A DNA stretch of 64,000 nucleotides, from contig OY282371.1 in the NCBI GenBank assembly GCA_958295715.1, positions 1,187,183 to 1,251,182 on the forward strand, in the 5' to 3' direction. The stretch's first letter is position 1. Each line of letters begins with the position of its first letter. Of the stretch, positions 17,432-25,968 are shown piece after piece. The notes beneath the pieces are model-generated. The model was not told the origin of the DNA and ran no database searches. It saw only the letters and a program-made list of their open reading frames with translations. Source of the DNA: an uncultured Dehalococcoidia bacterium (GTDB lineage Bacteria > Chloroflexota > Dehalococcoidia > Lucifugimonadales > GCA-2712585). The translations under genes and the position numbers were made by a program.

Positions 17432-18619
17432 ATGTCTAAGACCTCCCTATGGCTCATCCTGGCGGTGGGGCTGCTGACCGCCGCCGCGGCCGGCTGCGTC
17501 CTATACGCCGAAAACCAACCCGCGCCCGCGCCCACCATAGAGCTTCCTGAGGAGGCGCCCCCTGAGTTCGGCGTCCTCTTTGAGGTCTACTCAGCCCTCA
17601 TGGAGGACCACTACAACCGCGCCGGCCTCGACCCCACCACCCTCAGCCGCGGGGCCATTCGCGGGATGCTCGACGCCTTGGACGACGACCACGCCGCCTA
17701 CCTCGACCCGGAACTCTTCAACACCGAACAGGAGCGGTTCAGAGGCTCCTTTGAGGGCATCGGCGCCGAGGTGAGCGCGCGGAACGGCCGGATTATAGTC
17801 GTGGCCCCCATTCCCAACACCCCGGCCGAGGCCGCCGGCATCCGCTCCGGCGACGAGATCCTTGAGGTCGACGGCGTGAGCACCGAGGGCATGGGCATCT
17901 TCGACGTGGTAGCCAAGATTCGCGGCCCCGAGGGAACCCCCGTAACCCTCCTGGTGCTCCACCAGAACGACTCCTCCCCCGTCCTCATCACCATCACCCG
18001 GGGCGTCGTAAAGGTGTCCACCGTGGATGTTAGGATACTGAGCGGCGGCATCGCCCATCTTCAGGTCCACTTCTTTGGGGAAAACACCAGCAGCGACTTC
18101 AACGAGGCCCTCGACAGGATAAGGCGTCTGAAGGCGCGGGGGCTGGTGTTGGACATCCGCGACAACCCCGGCGGGCGTGTCGACGCGGTGGTGGCGATGA
18201 CCAGCCAGTTCCTGAACTCCGGCCTCGTCCTCTACCAGGTCGACGGGTGGGACAGGCGCACCGACTACGCCGTGCGGTCCGGCGGCCGGGCCAAAGACAT
18301 CCCCATGGTGACGCTGATAAACGACTTCAGCGCCAGCAGCAGCGAGATTATGGCCGGCGCCCTCCGCGACCACAACCGGTCCCAACTCATCGGGGTCAAG
18401 ACCTTCGGCAAGGGCAGCGTCAACGTTCAGCGCTCCCTCAGCGACGGGTCGGGCATCTACTACAGCATCGCCCGGTGGTTCACCCCCAGTGGCTCCCTCA
18501 TAGAGGGCGAGGGCATTGAGCCGGACATAGAGGTCCCATCGGACCCGGAGGGGACGGCGGACCCTCAGCTGGACAGGGCCATTGAAGAGTTGCAGGCCCT
18601 CATAGCGGCCGGGAGTTAA
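17432..18619 (+). CDS. S41 family C-terminal processing protease, predicted lipoprotein
   Basis: A periplasm- or surface-facing serine protease of the CtpA/Prc type, 395 residues. A signal peptide with a possible lipobox ends at Cys22 (AAAAGC). A PDZ domain follows (about 110-195; IRSGDEILEVDGV), then the S41 domain. The catalytic pair is present: Ser302 in FSASSSEIMAGAL and Lys327 in TFGKGSVN, 25 residues apart as expected for this family. The start is the ATG at 17432, where the signal peptide begins; the 14 extra codons upstream are unlikely. A TACAAT at 17386 could be a -10 element. smpB begins 3 nt after the stop. Confidence 0.9.
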   Translation: MSKTSLWLILAVGLLTAAAAGCVLYAENQPAPAPTIELPEEAPPEFGVLFEVYSALMEDHYNRAGLDPTTLSRGAIRGMLDALDDDHAAYLDPELFNTEQERFRGSFEGIGAEVSARNGRIIVVAPIPNTPAEAAGIRSGDEILEVDGVSTEGMGIFDVVAKIRGPEGTPVTLLVLHQNDSSPVLITITRGVVKVSTVDVRILSGGIAHLQVHFFGENTSSDFNEALDRIRRLKARGLVLDIRDNPGGRVDAVVAMTSQFLNSGLVLYQVDGWDRRTDYAVRSGGRAKDIPMVTLINDFSASSSEIMAGALRDHNRSQLIGVKTFGKGSVNVQRSLSDGSGIYYSIARWFTPSGSLIEGEGIEPDIEVPSDPEGTADPQLDRAIEELQALIAAGS

Positions 18620-18622
18620 ACC

Positions 18623-19078
18623 GTGGCGCCCACCAAGCAGATATCTGTTAATCGCCAGGCCCTGTTCAACTATGAGATCCTGGAGCGGTACGAAGCAGGC
18701 ATAGAACTGACCGGCTCCGAGATAAAGTCCGTCCGCGCGGGCAGGATAGACCTCAGAGGCAGCCACGCGCGGATTACCGGCAACGAGTTATGGCTCCACG
18801 GCCTCCACATAGCCCTATACGACCCGGCCAGCCGGCAAAACCACGAACCCAAGCGGCCACGCAAACTCCTCCTCCACCGCAGCGAGATAACGGAGGTGGC
18901 GGGCAAGATAGCGCAGAAGGGCTTGACCCTGGTTCCCCTGCGTTTTTATGTTAAGAACCACTGGGCCAAGGTGGAGCTTGGGCTGGCCCGGGGCAAGCGC
19001 AAGTACGATAAGCGCAGGGCCATTATTGAGCGGGATAGGGAGCGGGAAGCGCGGCGGGCCCTTCGCCAAGTGGTGTAG
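18623..19078 (+). CDS. smpB: SsrA-binding protein
   Basis: Binds tmRNA and brings it to stalled ribosomes for trans-translation. The 151 residues match SmpB throughout: NRQALFNYEILERYEAGIEL, TGSEIKSVRAGRIDLRGSHARI, the PLRFYVKNHWAKVELGLARGKRKYDKR core and the basic C-terminal tail that folds in the mRNA channel. The start is GTG at 18623, 3 nt after the protease stop. The tmRNA gene itself begins 54 nt after the smpB stop. Confidence 0.97.
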   Translation: MAPTKQISVNRQALFNYEILERYEAGIELTGSEIKSVRAGRIDLRGSHARITGNELWLHGLHIALYDPASRQNHEPKRPRKLLLHRSEITEVAGKIAQKGLTLVPLRFYVKNHWAKVELGLARGKRKYDKRRAIIERDREREARRALRQVV

Positions 19079-19090
19079 CCAAACCGGCGC

Positions 19091-19119
19091 TAGACATATG
19101 GCCGTTGTAGGTGGATAAT
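19091..19119 (+). promoter_or_regulatory. Promoter of the tmRNA gene
   Basis: TAGACA and GATAAT, each 5 of 6 against consensus, are separated by 17 nt. They end 13 nt before the mature 5' end of the tmRNA, so ssrA can be transcribed separately from smpB. Confidence 0.65.
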
Positions 19120-19132
19120 AGGGGCAGGACAT

Positions 19133-19489
19133 GGGGACGCGTGGTTTCGACAGGGGAAGGTCCTGAAGGATTGCAGGCCGGGGCGCCACCCACCCCGTTA
19201 ATAAGGTGGTAAAAAAGTAACCGGCGAAAGAGAATTCGCTCTAGCCGTCTAAGCATTTAGACGGCTCGTCTGCCCCCGCTAACCCCGGGTGCGGGGAGCC
19301 AGGCGCAAGAAGGCCGGGGGGCATCCATCCGGAGTCCGGTTAGGGATGGCCTGAGAGCAATCGGATAGCCCTTCAAGACTGCGCCGATAGAGGGTTGAAG
19401 AGGCGAAAAAAGATTACCGGCTAAGCCTGTAGCATATCCTTGCTAGACTTCTTCTGGACGGGGAGTTCGACCCTCCCCCGTCTCCACCA
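19133..19489 (+). ncRNA. ssrA: Transfer-messenger RNA
   Basis: A tmRNA of about 357 nt that rescues stalled ribosomes and tags the nascent peptide. The 5' end GGGGACG pairs with CGTCTCC at the 3' end (one G-U), followed by an A discriminator and an encoded CCA at 19487-19489. The tRNA-like part shows GGTTTCGAC near the 5' end and the T arm with GTTCGA. The tag frame runs from GGC at 19223 to the TAA at 19250-19252 and encodes GEREFALAV after the tRNA-borne Ala. The tag ends in a hydrophobic, ClpXP-type sequence and resembles Dehalococcoides tags. It lies directly after smpB. Confidence 0.95.
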
Positions 19490-19554
19490 ACCACCTCTTT
19501 CACTGCCTAACCCACACCCTTGAGACCACACCACCCTACTGTAGAGGCGCGCCA

Positions 19555-20646
19555 ATGATATGGATAAGAACCGGAACCGTGTGGGGCCCGGCTTCCCCCC
19601 AACCGGTGTTGGAAGAAAAAGGCTTAGAGCGCCTCATCGCAGAGAACCCGGAGTTTCTGCCGCTGGCCGGCTCACCCCGCCTTTTCGTCCTCGGACGTCA
19701 AGTTACCCTAGGAACGGGTGCGGCGGATATCGTCGCGGTGGAGTCGACGGGCCGGCCCGTGATTATAGAGGTGAAGCTCGCGCGCAACTCCGAGGAGCGA
19801 AGGACCATCGTTGCCCAAACGCTTGATTACGCATCCTCACTCCACGGGTACAGCATCAAGGAGTTGGAGGATGGCCCCCTTTTCTGGCATCTCGCAAACA
19901 AGGGCGGGTCCATCATTGAAGCCGTACAGAGCCAAGATAAAGAGGTGGACAAAGAGTCCTTTGAGTCTTCAATGGAGGGCTACTTAGAGAGGGGAGCCTT
20001 CAGACTGGTATTTGCTTTTGACGAGCCGCCGCGACGCGCGTTGGAAAGGTTGGTTAGCTACCTGGACGCGATAACCATTGATGAGCTAACCATAGACCTC
20101 GTTGCCCTTAGGCTTAGGCGCTACGACATAAATGGCGTAGAAGTCGCTTCACCTAAGCGCATCATCCCAGGTGTGAGAGAGTATCAACTTAAAGCCTCAT
20201 CGAAAAGAGCGCGGTCTCAGCGAAGCGAAGCAATCGAATCAGAAGGTGCCGACGACTTCAAAAGGTACCTAGAAGGGGTCAGCGACGCGGAACGCGAAGG
20301 GTACGAACCGTTGATTGCTTGGGCGGAAGAGATAGCGTCGTTGCCTAACGTACACATACTCAGCAGAACCTACAAAACCGGAAACGCCAGCCTGATACCC
20401 AAGATACGCGCCGATGATACCCGCCTCGTTTTAATATGGAAAGCAGGAAAGCGCCCATCCATGGAATTGAGGTGGGAAGCGCTTGAAAGGCTGGCGCCCA
20501 ACTCTATCGAGGCCATTGAAGCGGCCATTGTCACTGAGAGGCTAGAATCCTATAGCACAACGATTCATGAATTCACATCGGAGGTTCTGGAGGCGTTGAC
20601 CGCGGCTTACAAAGAGGCCACCGGCTATCAGGACGAACAGCCCTAA
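19555..20646 (+). CDS. PD-(D/E)XK nuclease-like protein (DUF91/NucS-like fold), unknown role
   Basis: The 363-residue protein has an N-terminal PD-(D/E)XK core like the endonuclease domain of NucS/DUF91 proteins: Asp58 in AADIVAVE, Glu72-x-Lys74 in IIEVKLAR and a Q88xxxY92 motif in AQTLDYAS. The C-terminal half (about 215-355) has no motif I recognise and may bind DNA or a partner. It starts 65 nt after the tmRNA. Base composition and codon choice are less GC-rich than its neighbours (frequent aga, ata, tta), which suggests later acquisition; tmRNA 3' ends are common integration sites, but no direct repeat of that end was found. Function could be repair or defence. Confidence 0.65.
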   Translation: MIWIRTGTVWGPASPQPVLEEKGLERLIAENPEFLPLAGSPRLFVLGRQVTLGTGAADIVAVESTGRPVIIEVKLARNSEERRTIVAQTLDYASSLHGYSIKELEDGPLFWHLANKGGSIIEAVQSQDKEVDKESFESSMEGYLERGAFRLVFAFDEPPRRALERLVSYLDAITIDELTIDLVALRLRRYDINGVEVASPKRIIPGVREYQLKASSKRARSQRSEAIESEGADDFKRYLEGVSDAEREGYEPLIAWAEEIASLPNVHILSRTYKTGNASLIPKIRADDTRLVLIWKAGKRPSMELRWEALERLAPNSIEAIEAAIVTERLESYSTTIHEFTSEVLEALTAAYKEATGYQDEQP

Positions 20647-20746
20647 CCCGCGCCCTCCGCCGGCGCGTCGCTGACCAAGGCAGCCGCTAAAGGCCGGCCC
20701 CCGGCGCTTATGTCAACAAGCCGCCCGAACTAGCCGGGCCCGTCCC

Positions 20747-21937
20747 TCAGTTCAGGATTCGCTGCCCGTACAGCCTCACCGCGTTGTCCCACAATATCTT
20801 GCGCTTGCTCTCCTCGGATATGGGCTGCACGATAAAGTCGGGCAAGGCCCTGTCCGGGTCGGGGGCGTCGGGGTGGGAGTAGTCGGTGTTCCACACAATG
20901 TTGTCGTCCCCCAAGGCGTCCACCACGCCCTTCAGGTGGAACTCGTCGGGGTCGCAGGCCACAAATCCCTGCCGCAGGAAGTACTCGCTGGGACTCAGGG
21001 GAAGCGGCTCCAGGTCGTACCACATCCCTTGGCGGCGGTCGCGCAACCCGTGGTCGTTGAGCCGGCCCAGCCAGAAGGGGAGCCAGCCGGCGTTGCCCTC
21101 CAAGAAGGAGACCCGCAGCTTGGGGAAACGTTCCAAGACGCCCAGGAAGATGAGGTGTCCCAGGGATATCATGTTCTCGAAGGGAAAGCCGATAGCGTGG
21201 TCCAGGGCGACCTCAGGCCCCGACACGCTCTGCCGGGGCTGGTAGCGGGAGCCGGTGTGCGGTTCCCCGCTCATGACGCCGTGGAAGGACACGGGGAAGT
21301 CCAACTCCTCGGCCAAGGCCCAGAAGGGGTCATAGGCGGGGTCGTGCCAGGGCCTGCCCTTCGCGGGCTTGGGCATAGTCACCGTCACGGCTCCCAGACT
21401 CTCAACGGCCCGCCGGGTCTCAGCCACCAGACCCTCCACGTCATGCTGGTGAGGCAGCACGCCAACCATCTTGATTCTGCCGGGGTCCGTGTCGCAAAAG
21501 GCCCTGGAAAAGTTGTTATACGCCCGGGCGCAGGCCCACATTAGGCCCTGGTCCATATCGGCGCCAACCCTGAGAGGGAGGGGCGCGTTGTCAATGCAGA
21601 CCTGCTTGTCCCAGCCGAGCCTGTCCATGTGCTCAATGCGGCTCTCCGGGGTGAAGCCCGCCTCGTAGGCGGCGCCGTACTTCTGCGGCATGAAGTCATC
21701 CAAGTCAATGGCGGCCTTGCGGTTGACTCCCGCCCCCTGGATTGTGGTCGTGGTCCTGTTGCCCTTGGGGAAGATCTCGCACTCCATGAAGCTGCGGCTG
21801 GCCCCGGGGCGGCTCTCCTCCGCAGGGCCGACTATGGGCCTGCGGCCGTAGTACTCAGGCTCCATGAATTCGCTCCACAGGTCGTGAGGCTCGGTGATGT
21901 GCGCGTCGGCGTCTATGACTTTGAAACCCTTGTACAT
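20747..21937 (-). CDS. Amidohydrolase-2 family metal-dependent hydrolase/decarboxylase
   Basis: A TIM-barrel hydrolase of about 396 residues in the amidohydrolase-related group that includes ACMSD-like decarboxylases. Visible features are VIDADAHITEP at the N-terminus (metal-binding D-x-H), VSFHGV around residue 225, and DNIVWNTDYSHPDAP near residue 345 with the conserved metal-site Asp. The ATG at 21935-21937 has GGAGGGC upstream and begins right before the conserved barrel; the open frame reaches 22084 but that leader has no similarity. The substrate cannot be told. It is divergent from the amidohydrolase at 22063. Confidence 0.82.
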   Translation of the reverse strand: MYKGFKVIDADAHITEPHDLWSEFMEPEYYGRRPIVGPAEESRPGASRSFMECEIFPKGNRTTTTIQGAGVNRKAAIDLDDFMPQKYGAAYEAGFTPESRIEHMDRLGWDKQVCIDNAPLPLRVGADMDQGLMWACARAYNNFSRAFCDTDPGRIKMVGVLPHQHDVEGLVAETRRAVESLGAVTVTMPKPAKGRPWHDPAYDPFWALAEELDFPVSFHGVMSGEPHTGSRYQPRQSVSGPEVALDHAIGFPFENMISLGHLIFLGVLERFPKLRVSFLEGNAGWLPFWLGRLNDHGLRDRRQGMWYDLEPLPLSPSEYFLRQGFVACDPDEFHLKGVVDALGDDNIVWNTDYSHPDAPDPDRALPDFIVQPISEESKRKILWDNAVRLYGQRILN

Positions 21938-22062
21938 GGCTTTGCCCTCCCTACTTTTGTTAACGCTGTTGGGGTATGATGCCGGGGCGGTTAACTTGTT
22001 GGGATTATAAGCGTCAAACGGGCATTTTGCCACCTTCCGGGGGGAAGGGGCGAGGAGGCGGG

Positions 22063-23304
22063 ATGATAGCCATCGCAGGGGCAACGCTGCTCGACGGGTC
22101 CGGCGGCCCGCCCAAGCCCAACGCCGTGGTGGTCGTGCGGGACGACAGGATAGAGGAGGTGGCTTGGGGAAGCGGCGCCCGGTTCCCTAAGGACGCCGTC
22201 CTCATAGACGCGCCGGGGATGACCCTCATGCCGGGGCTGATAGACTGCCACGACCACCTGGCCCACTTCGGCCACGACCTGGCCACCCGTTGGGGCATAA
22301 ACGAGCCCCAGAGTCTGCGCGGCGCCCGCGTCTACTCCGTGCTGAAGCAGACCCTGGAAACCGGCTTCACCACGGTGCGCGACGCCGCCGGGCTGGACGC
22401 CGGTTTCAGGGAGGCCGTGGATTCGGGTCTCATGCCCGGCCCCCGGCTTCAGGTGGCCCTGAACTTCATCACCCCCACGGGAGGGCAGGCCGACCGGACC
22501 AGCCCATCGGGTCACTCGCCAAGCCTTGTTCCCCAGCCCGACCTGCCCCTTGGCATAGCCGACGGCCCCTCGGCCATGAGGGCGAAGGTCAGGGAGATGG
22601 TCCGCGCCGGGGCCGACGTCATCAAGACCGCCGTAACGGGGTGGGGCCGTCCAACCAGGGGTTTGGGGCCTAAAGACCTGATAATGACTAGGGCGGAACT
22701 GGACGCCTTGGTGGACGAGGCCCACGTTATGGGCCGCAAGGTTATGTGCCACGTTCTCGGCGGCCCCGGCCTGCGGATGGCCGTTGAGGCGGGGGTCGAC
22801 TCTATAGAGCACGGCTCCTACCTGAATGAGGACCCGGACCTGCTCCCCATGATGGCGCGAAAGGGCATCTGGCTGATACCGACCTTCAGCGTGTTCGTTC
22901 ATCACGCCGCCAGGGGGACCCCTCACGAAAGCGCGCGGGCCAAGGACTTCAGAGAGCATCACGTCAGCAGCTTGAAGCTGGCCCTCAAAGCGGGTGTGAA
23001 GGTGGCGGCCGGTTCCGACGCCGGGGCGTGGGTCCACGGCAACAACGCCCACGAGTTGAGCTGCCTGGTCGAGTCCGGCATGACGCCCCTTGACGCCATC
23101 ACCGCCGCCACGGGAGACGCCGCCCAGTGCCTGGGGATGGCCGACGCTGGAACCATAGCCCCCGGCAAGAAAGCCGACCTGATACTGGCCCGGGGCAACC
23201 CCTTGCAGGACGTCACCATCTTGGAAAGGGGAAGGGCCGTTGAGTTCGTGATGAAGGACGGGCGGGTGTTCTTGGACCGCAGGGGAGCCAAGCCCTCCCC
23301 ATAG
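22063..23304 (+). CDS. Imidazolonepropionase-like amidohydrolase
   Basis: A binuclear-metal amidohydrolase of 413 residues, related to the prolidase/imidazolonepropionase-like group. It starts with the small beta domain (AIAGATLLDG), then PGLIDCHDHLAHFG (H-x-H ligands), VIKTAVTGWG with the probable carbamylated Lys, MCHVLGG and SIEHGSYL (His ligands) and AGSDAGAW (catalytic Asp). The C-terminus has the typical GTIAPGKKADLILARGNPL. The ATG at 22063 follows GAGGAGG. The likely role is hydrolysis of a cyclic amide or dipeptide; the substrate is unknown. It converges on the amidase at 23403. Confidence 0.85.
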   Translation: MIAIAGATLLDGSGGPPKPNAVVVVRDDRIEEVAWGSGARFPKDAVLIDAPGMTLMPGLIDCHDHLAHFGHDLATRWGINEPQSLRGARVYSVLKQTLETGFTTVRDAAGLDAGFREAVDSGLMPGPRLQVALNFITPTGGQADRTSPSGHSPSLVPQPDLPLGIADGPSAMRAKVREMVRAGADVIKTAVTGWGRPTRGLGPKDLIMTRAELDALVDEAHVMGRKVMCHVLGGPGLRMAVEAGVDSIEHGSYLNEDPDLLPMMARKGIWLIPTFSVFVHHAARGTPHESARAKDFREHHVSSLKLALKAGVKVAAGSDAGAWVHGNNAHELSCLVESGMTPLDAITAATGDAAQCLGMADAGTIAPGKKADLILARGNPLQDVTILERGRAVEFVMKDGRVFLDRRGAKPSP

Positions 23305-23308
23305 CTCT

Positions 23309-23402
23309 AGGCGCTACCGGCTGAAGGGCCAGCGAGTCTGGGTTCCGGCCGCGTGCAGGTAGGCGTCGGCGACCTTCATTCCCTTCCCCATTGCTTCAGG
23401 CG
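23309..23402 (-). repeat. Duplicate of the amidase 3' end (89-bp period)
   Basis: The last about 55 nt of the neighbouring amidase, including its TAG, occur a second time just after the gene. GCGCTACCGG at 23311 matches GCGCTATTGG at 23400. The copy would encode WPFSR-stop where the gene encodes WPFSQ-stop, and the other differences are few. A short spacer (TTCATTCCCTTCCCC) joins the two. Confidence 0.9.
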
Positions 23403-24800
23403 CTATTGGCTAAAGGGCCAACGGGTCTGGGTTCCGGCCGCGTGCAGGTAGGCGTCGGCGACCTTCAGCAAGATGTCCTCGTGAAAGTTCGGCCCCACCA
23501 GCTGAAGGCCGATGGGCAGGCCGCTCTTGGTGAAGCCGCAGGGAACCGAGATGGCGGGATGCCCGGAGGTGTTGAAGGGGCGGGTGAGCCTGGAAGCCAG
23601 GTCTCCGATATCCCAGTCCTTCCCGGCGTGGCTGAACTCGAACCGGCCCAAGGGGGGCGGCGGCAGAATGGAGGCGGGGGTTAGCAAGACGTCCGCCTCT
23701 TTGAAGGCCGCCTCAATCTCCGCGATGAAGCGGCCCCGCGTCGCCTGGCCGCGAATGTAGTTGGGGGCCGACGCCCTGGCCCCCTTTTCGATTCGCTGGT
23801 AGAGGATATCCGGCGTCTCGGCGGGGAACCCGTCCATTAGCGGCTGGAAGTAGGCCGCCGTCTCAGCCTCCGAGAGCATGGCGTGGACCTCGTTCACCTC
23901 TTCCACGCTGGGCAGAGACACGTCAACCAGAGAGCAGCCCATCTCGCCAAGGCGGGCGACGGCTCCCCGGAGGGCGGCCTCCACCTCGGCGTCAAGGTAG
24001 TCCCAAAAGTAGTCCCTTGGGACTCCGACCCTGGTTCCCGCCGCGTCGCCGTCCAAAGCGGCGAGGTAGTCGGGAACGGGGGCGTCGGCGCTGAACGGGT
24101 CCCGCGGGTCGTGGCCGGCGATGACCTGCATCACGAGGGCGCAGTCCCGCGCGGTGCGGGTGAGGGGGCCAACGTAGTCGTTGGGCACGCCGTAGACCCC
24201 GGCGCCGTATCGGCTCACGCGTCCAAAGGTGGGCTTCAGCCCCACGACGCCGCAGCAGGCCGCCGGATAGCGCACGGAGCCGCCCCCGTCGGAGCCGATG
24301 GAGGCCAGGTCGCAGCCTGCGGCCACCGCCGCCCCGCCGCCGCTGCTGGAGTAGCCGGGCAGGCGGCCCAGGTCCCACGGGTTCTTGGTAAGGCCGTACT
24401 CAGGCTCAGGGAAATACTCGCCGTAGAGGGGGTTGGTCTTGCCGACCAGGATGGCCCCGGCGCGCTTCAGCCGCTCAACCACGGCGGCGTCATAGCCGGG
24501 AACGTGGGACTCCAACCGCTTCTCGCCAAAGGTCGTCCGGACTCCCCTCACGTGGAAGATGTCCTTAACGGATACGGGGATGCCGTGGAGAGGGCCCCGG
24601 TAGCCCCCGCGCAGGATTTCAGCCTCCGCTTCCCGGGCGGCTCCCTCGGCCTCGTCGGAGCAGATGGTCACGTAGGCGTTGAGCAGCGGGTTGAGCCGGT
24701 GGATGCGTTCCAGGCGCTCCCTCACCAGTTCCACCGGTGACAGGGACTTCCGGCGGATAAGCTCCGCCGTCTTATGTAAAGTTACGCCGCCCGATTCCAT
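23403..24800 (-). CDS. Amidase-signature family amidase
   Basis: A 465-residue AS-family enzyme, the same fold as GatA. The Ser-cisSer-Lys triad is visible: Lys in PVSVKDIF, the cis-Ser in GYSSSGGGAAVAAG and the nucleophile in GSDGGGSVRYPA. YGLTKNPWDLGRLPGY and the C-terminal GLPIGLQLVG are family motifs. No gatB or gatC is near, so a catabolic amidase is more likely than Glu-tRNA amidotransferase. It is the last gene of a seven-gene minus-strand run starting at hyuB and lies 37 nt after the thioredoxin-like gene. Its 3' end is duplicated downstream. Confidence 0.87.
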   Translation of the reverse strand: MESGGVTLHKTAELIRRKSLSPVELVRERLERIHRLNPLLNAYVTICSDEAEGAAREAEAEILRGGYRGPLHGIPVSVKDIFHVRGVRTTFGEKRLESHVPGYDAAVVERLKRAGAILVGKTNPLYGEYFPEPEYGLTKNPWDLGRLPGYSSSGGGAAVAAGCDLASIGSDGGGSVRYPAACCGVVGLKPTFGRVSRYGAGVYGVPNDYVGPLTRTARDCALVMQVIAGHDPRDPFSADAPVPDYLAALDGDAAGTRVGVPRDYFWDYLDAEVEAALRGAVARLGEMGCSLVDVSLPSVEEVNEVHAMLSEAETAAYFQPLMDGFPAETPDILYQRIEKGARASAPNYIRGQATRGRFIAEIEAAFKEADVLLTPASILPPPPLGRFEFSHAGKDWDIGDLASRLTRPFNTSGHPAISVPCGFTKSGLPIGLQLVGPNFHEDILLKVADAYLHAAGTQTRWPFSQ

Positions 24801-24837
24801 ATACGCGGCCCTTCAATCCCTCCAAACGAGGGAGTTG

Positions 24838-25410
24838 TTACGAGGCGGCGATGAGTTCCTCAACCAGTTCCTCCAGCTTGCTTTCATTCAGGATGCCGGC
24901 CCACTCCCTCTGAATCTCCCCGTTGGGCTTGATGAAGAAGGTGGTTGGCATACTCTGGATGCCGTAGTCCATGATAATCCTTTCGTACTCCGTGCTGCCC
25001 GAAGGGTAGGTTATCCGCAGCTCCTTCAGCAGCTGCTGGCCCTCCTCCCTGGTGCCTAAAAGCTGGAAGGGGCCAACGTCCAGCCCAAAGAATAAGGCCC
25101 TGTCGCCGTATTTCTGGTGCACCCTTTCAAGGTCGGGCATCTCCGCGCGGCAGGGGGGGCACAGGGCCGCCCAGAAGTTGAGGACCATCGGCTTGCCGAG
25201 GGCCAGCATACCGTTGAGGGTGAGGTCGGAAGACCCCAGGGTCTCCTCTCCCTGGTAGAGAAAGATGTCGAAGTCTGTGGCGCGCTCAGACGCGGCGGGG
25301 GCGTCCTCGCTGGCGGGGGAACCGGAGCCGCACGCCGCCAGAGCCAGGGCGGCCACCGCCACCGCCGCCAACAGCGTCAACCTGCTTATGTGGTTCAAAC
25401 AGCTGCTCAA
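24838..25410 (-). CDS. TlpA-like thioredoxin-fold lipoprotein
   Basis: A 190-residue exported protein with the redox motif CPPC in FWAALCPPCRAEMPDLERV. The N-terminal signal peptide ends in a lipobox, LALAACGSG, so it should be anchored outside the membrane. The domain also has KPMVLNFWA, the cis-Pro segment QSMPTTFFI and FIKPNGEIQREWAG, typical of TlpA/ResA proteins that reduce exported cysteines. The start appears to be TTG at 25408-25410. It lies in a catabolic operon between a deaminase and an amidase; no cytochrome-maturation genes are near. Confidence 0.87.
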   Translation of the reverse strand: MSSCLNHISRLTLLAAVAVAALALAACGSGSPASEDAPAASERATDFDIFLYQGEETLGSSDLTLNGMLALGKPMVLNFWAALCPPCRAEMPDLERVHQKYGDRALFFGLDVGPFQLLGTREEGQQLLKELRITYPSGSTEYERIIMDYGIQSMPTTFFIKPNGEIQREWAGILNESKLEELVEELIAAS

Positions 25411-25461
25411 AAGGCCACCTCAGATTACAGGGTTGTTAGAGAGTACGCCCGAAGCGTTCAA

Positions 25462-25935
25462 CTAGTTCCGGTTCTTCCTGGCTTCTTTGGCCCAGAAGCT
25501 CCACCTCATGGCCTCGCACTCTTCGGTGAGCACGCCCCTGACCACCTTCACGGCGCCGCGTCCCACGAAGCTGAGGGCCTTCTCCACGCTGTAGTCTCCA
25601 AACTCCCCGTGATGGCGGCTGTAGTTGCCGCCTAGGACCACCGTTGTTATCCCCGCCGACACTATGGCGCCAACGCACATGATGCACGGCTCCCCGGTGC
25701 TGTAGAGGACGCATCCCGTAAGGTCCAGGCTCCCCTGGGCGGGGCCGGCGTTCTTCATGGCGGCTATTTCAGCGTGCGCGGTAAGGTCCAGGTCGCGCTT
25801 GGCCGTGTTGCAGCCCACGGCCACCACCTGCCCATCTCTGACCACAACGGACCCGACCAGGGCCTCACCCTCCTTTTCCCAACGGTGGGCCTCCTCCAAG
25901 GCAATACGCATAAACTTCTCATGCTCTGAAGACAT
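25462..25935 (-). CDS. Zinc-dependent nucleoside/base deaminase (CDA fold), copy 1
   Basis: A 157-residue deaminase of the cytidine/guanine-deaminase-like family. HAEIAAMKNAG supplies one zinc ligand and the proton-shuttle Glu, and EPCIMCVGAIV the two Cys ligands. GDYSVEKAL and a C-terminal EECEAM helix are shared with its neighbour at 25969, so the two arose by duplication. Guanine, cytosine or another amino-heterocycle is a possible substrate; position beside hydantoinase genes favours a catabolic use. It lies 33 nt downstream of the second deaminase. Confidence 0.85.
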   Translation of the reverse strand: MSSEHEKFMRIALEEAHRWEKEGEALVGSVVVRDGQVVAVGCNTAKRDLDLTAHAEIAAMKNAGPAQGSLDLTGCVLYSTGEPCIMCVGAIVSAGITTVVLGGNYSRHHGEFGDYSVEKALSFVGRGAVKVVRGVLTEECEAMRWSFWAKEARKNRN

Positions 25936-25968
25936 ATCTCGTCCTCCGTTGAATCGTATTCGGGGGGA

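Noticed and set aside
21938..22084. 49-residue N-terminal extension of the amidohydrolase at 20747
   Set aside because: The ATG at 21937 has a good Shine-Dalgarno and begins at the conserved domain; the extension has no family similarity and overlaps the divergent gene start.
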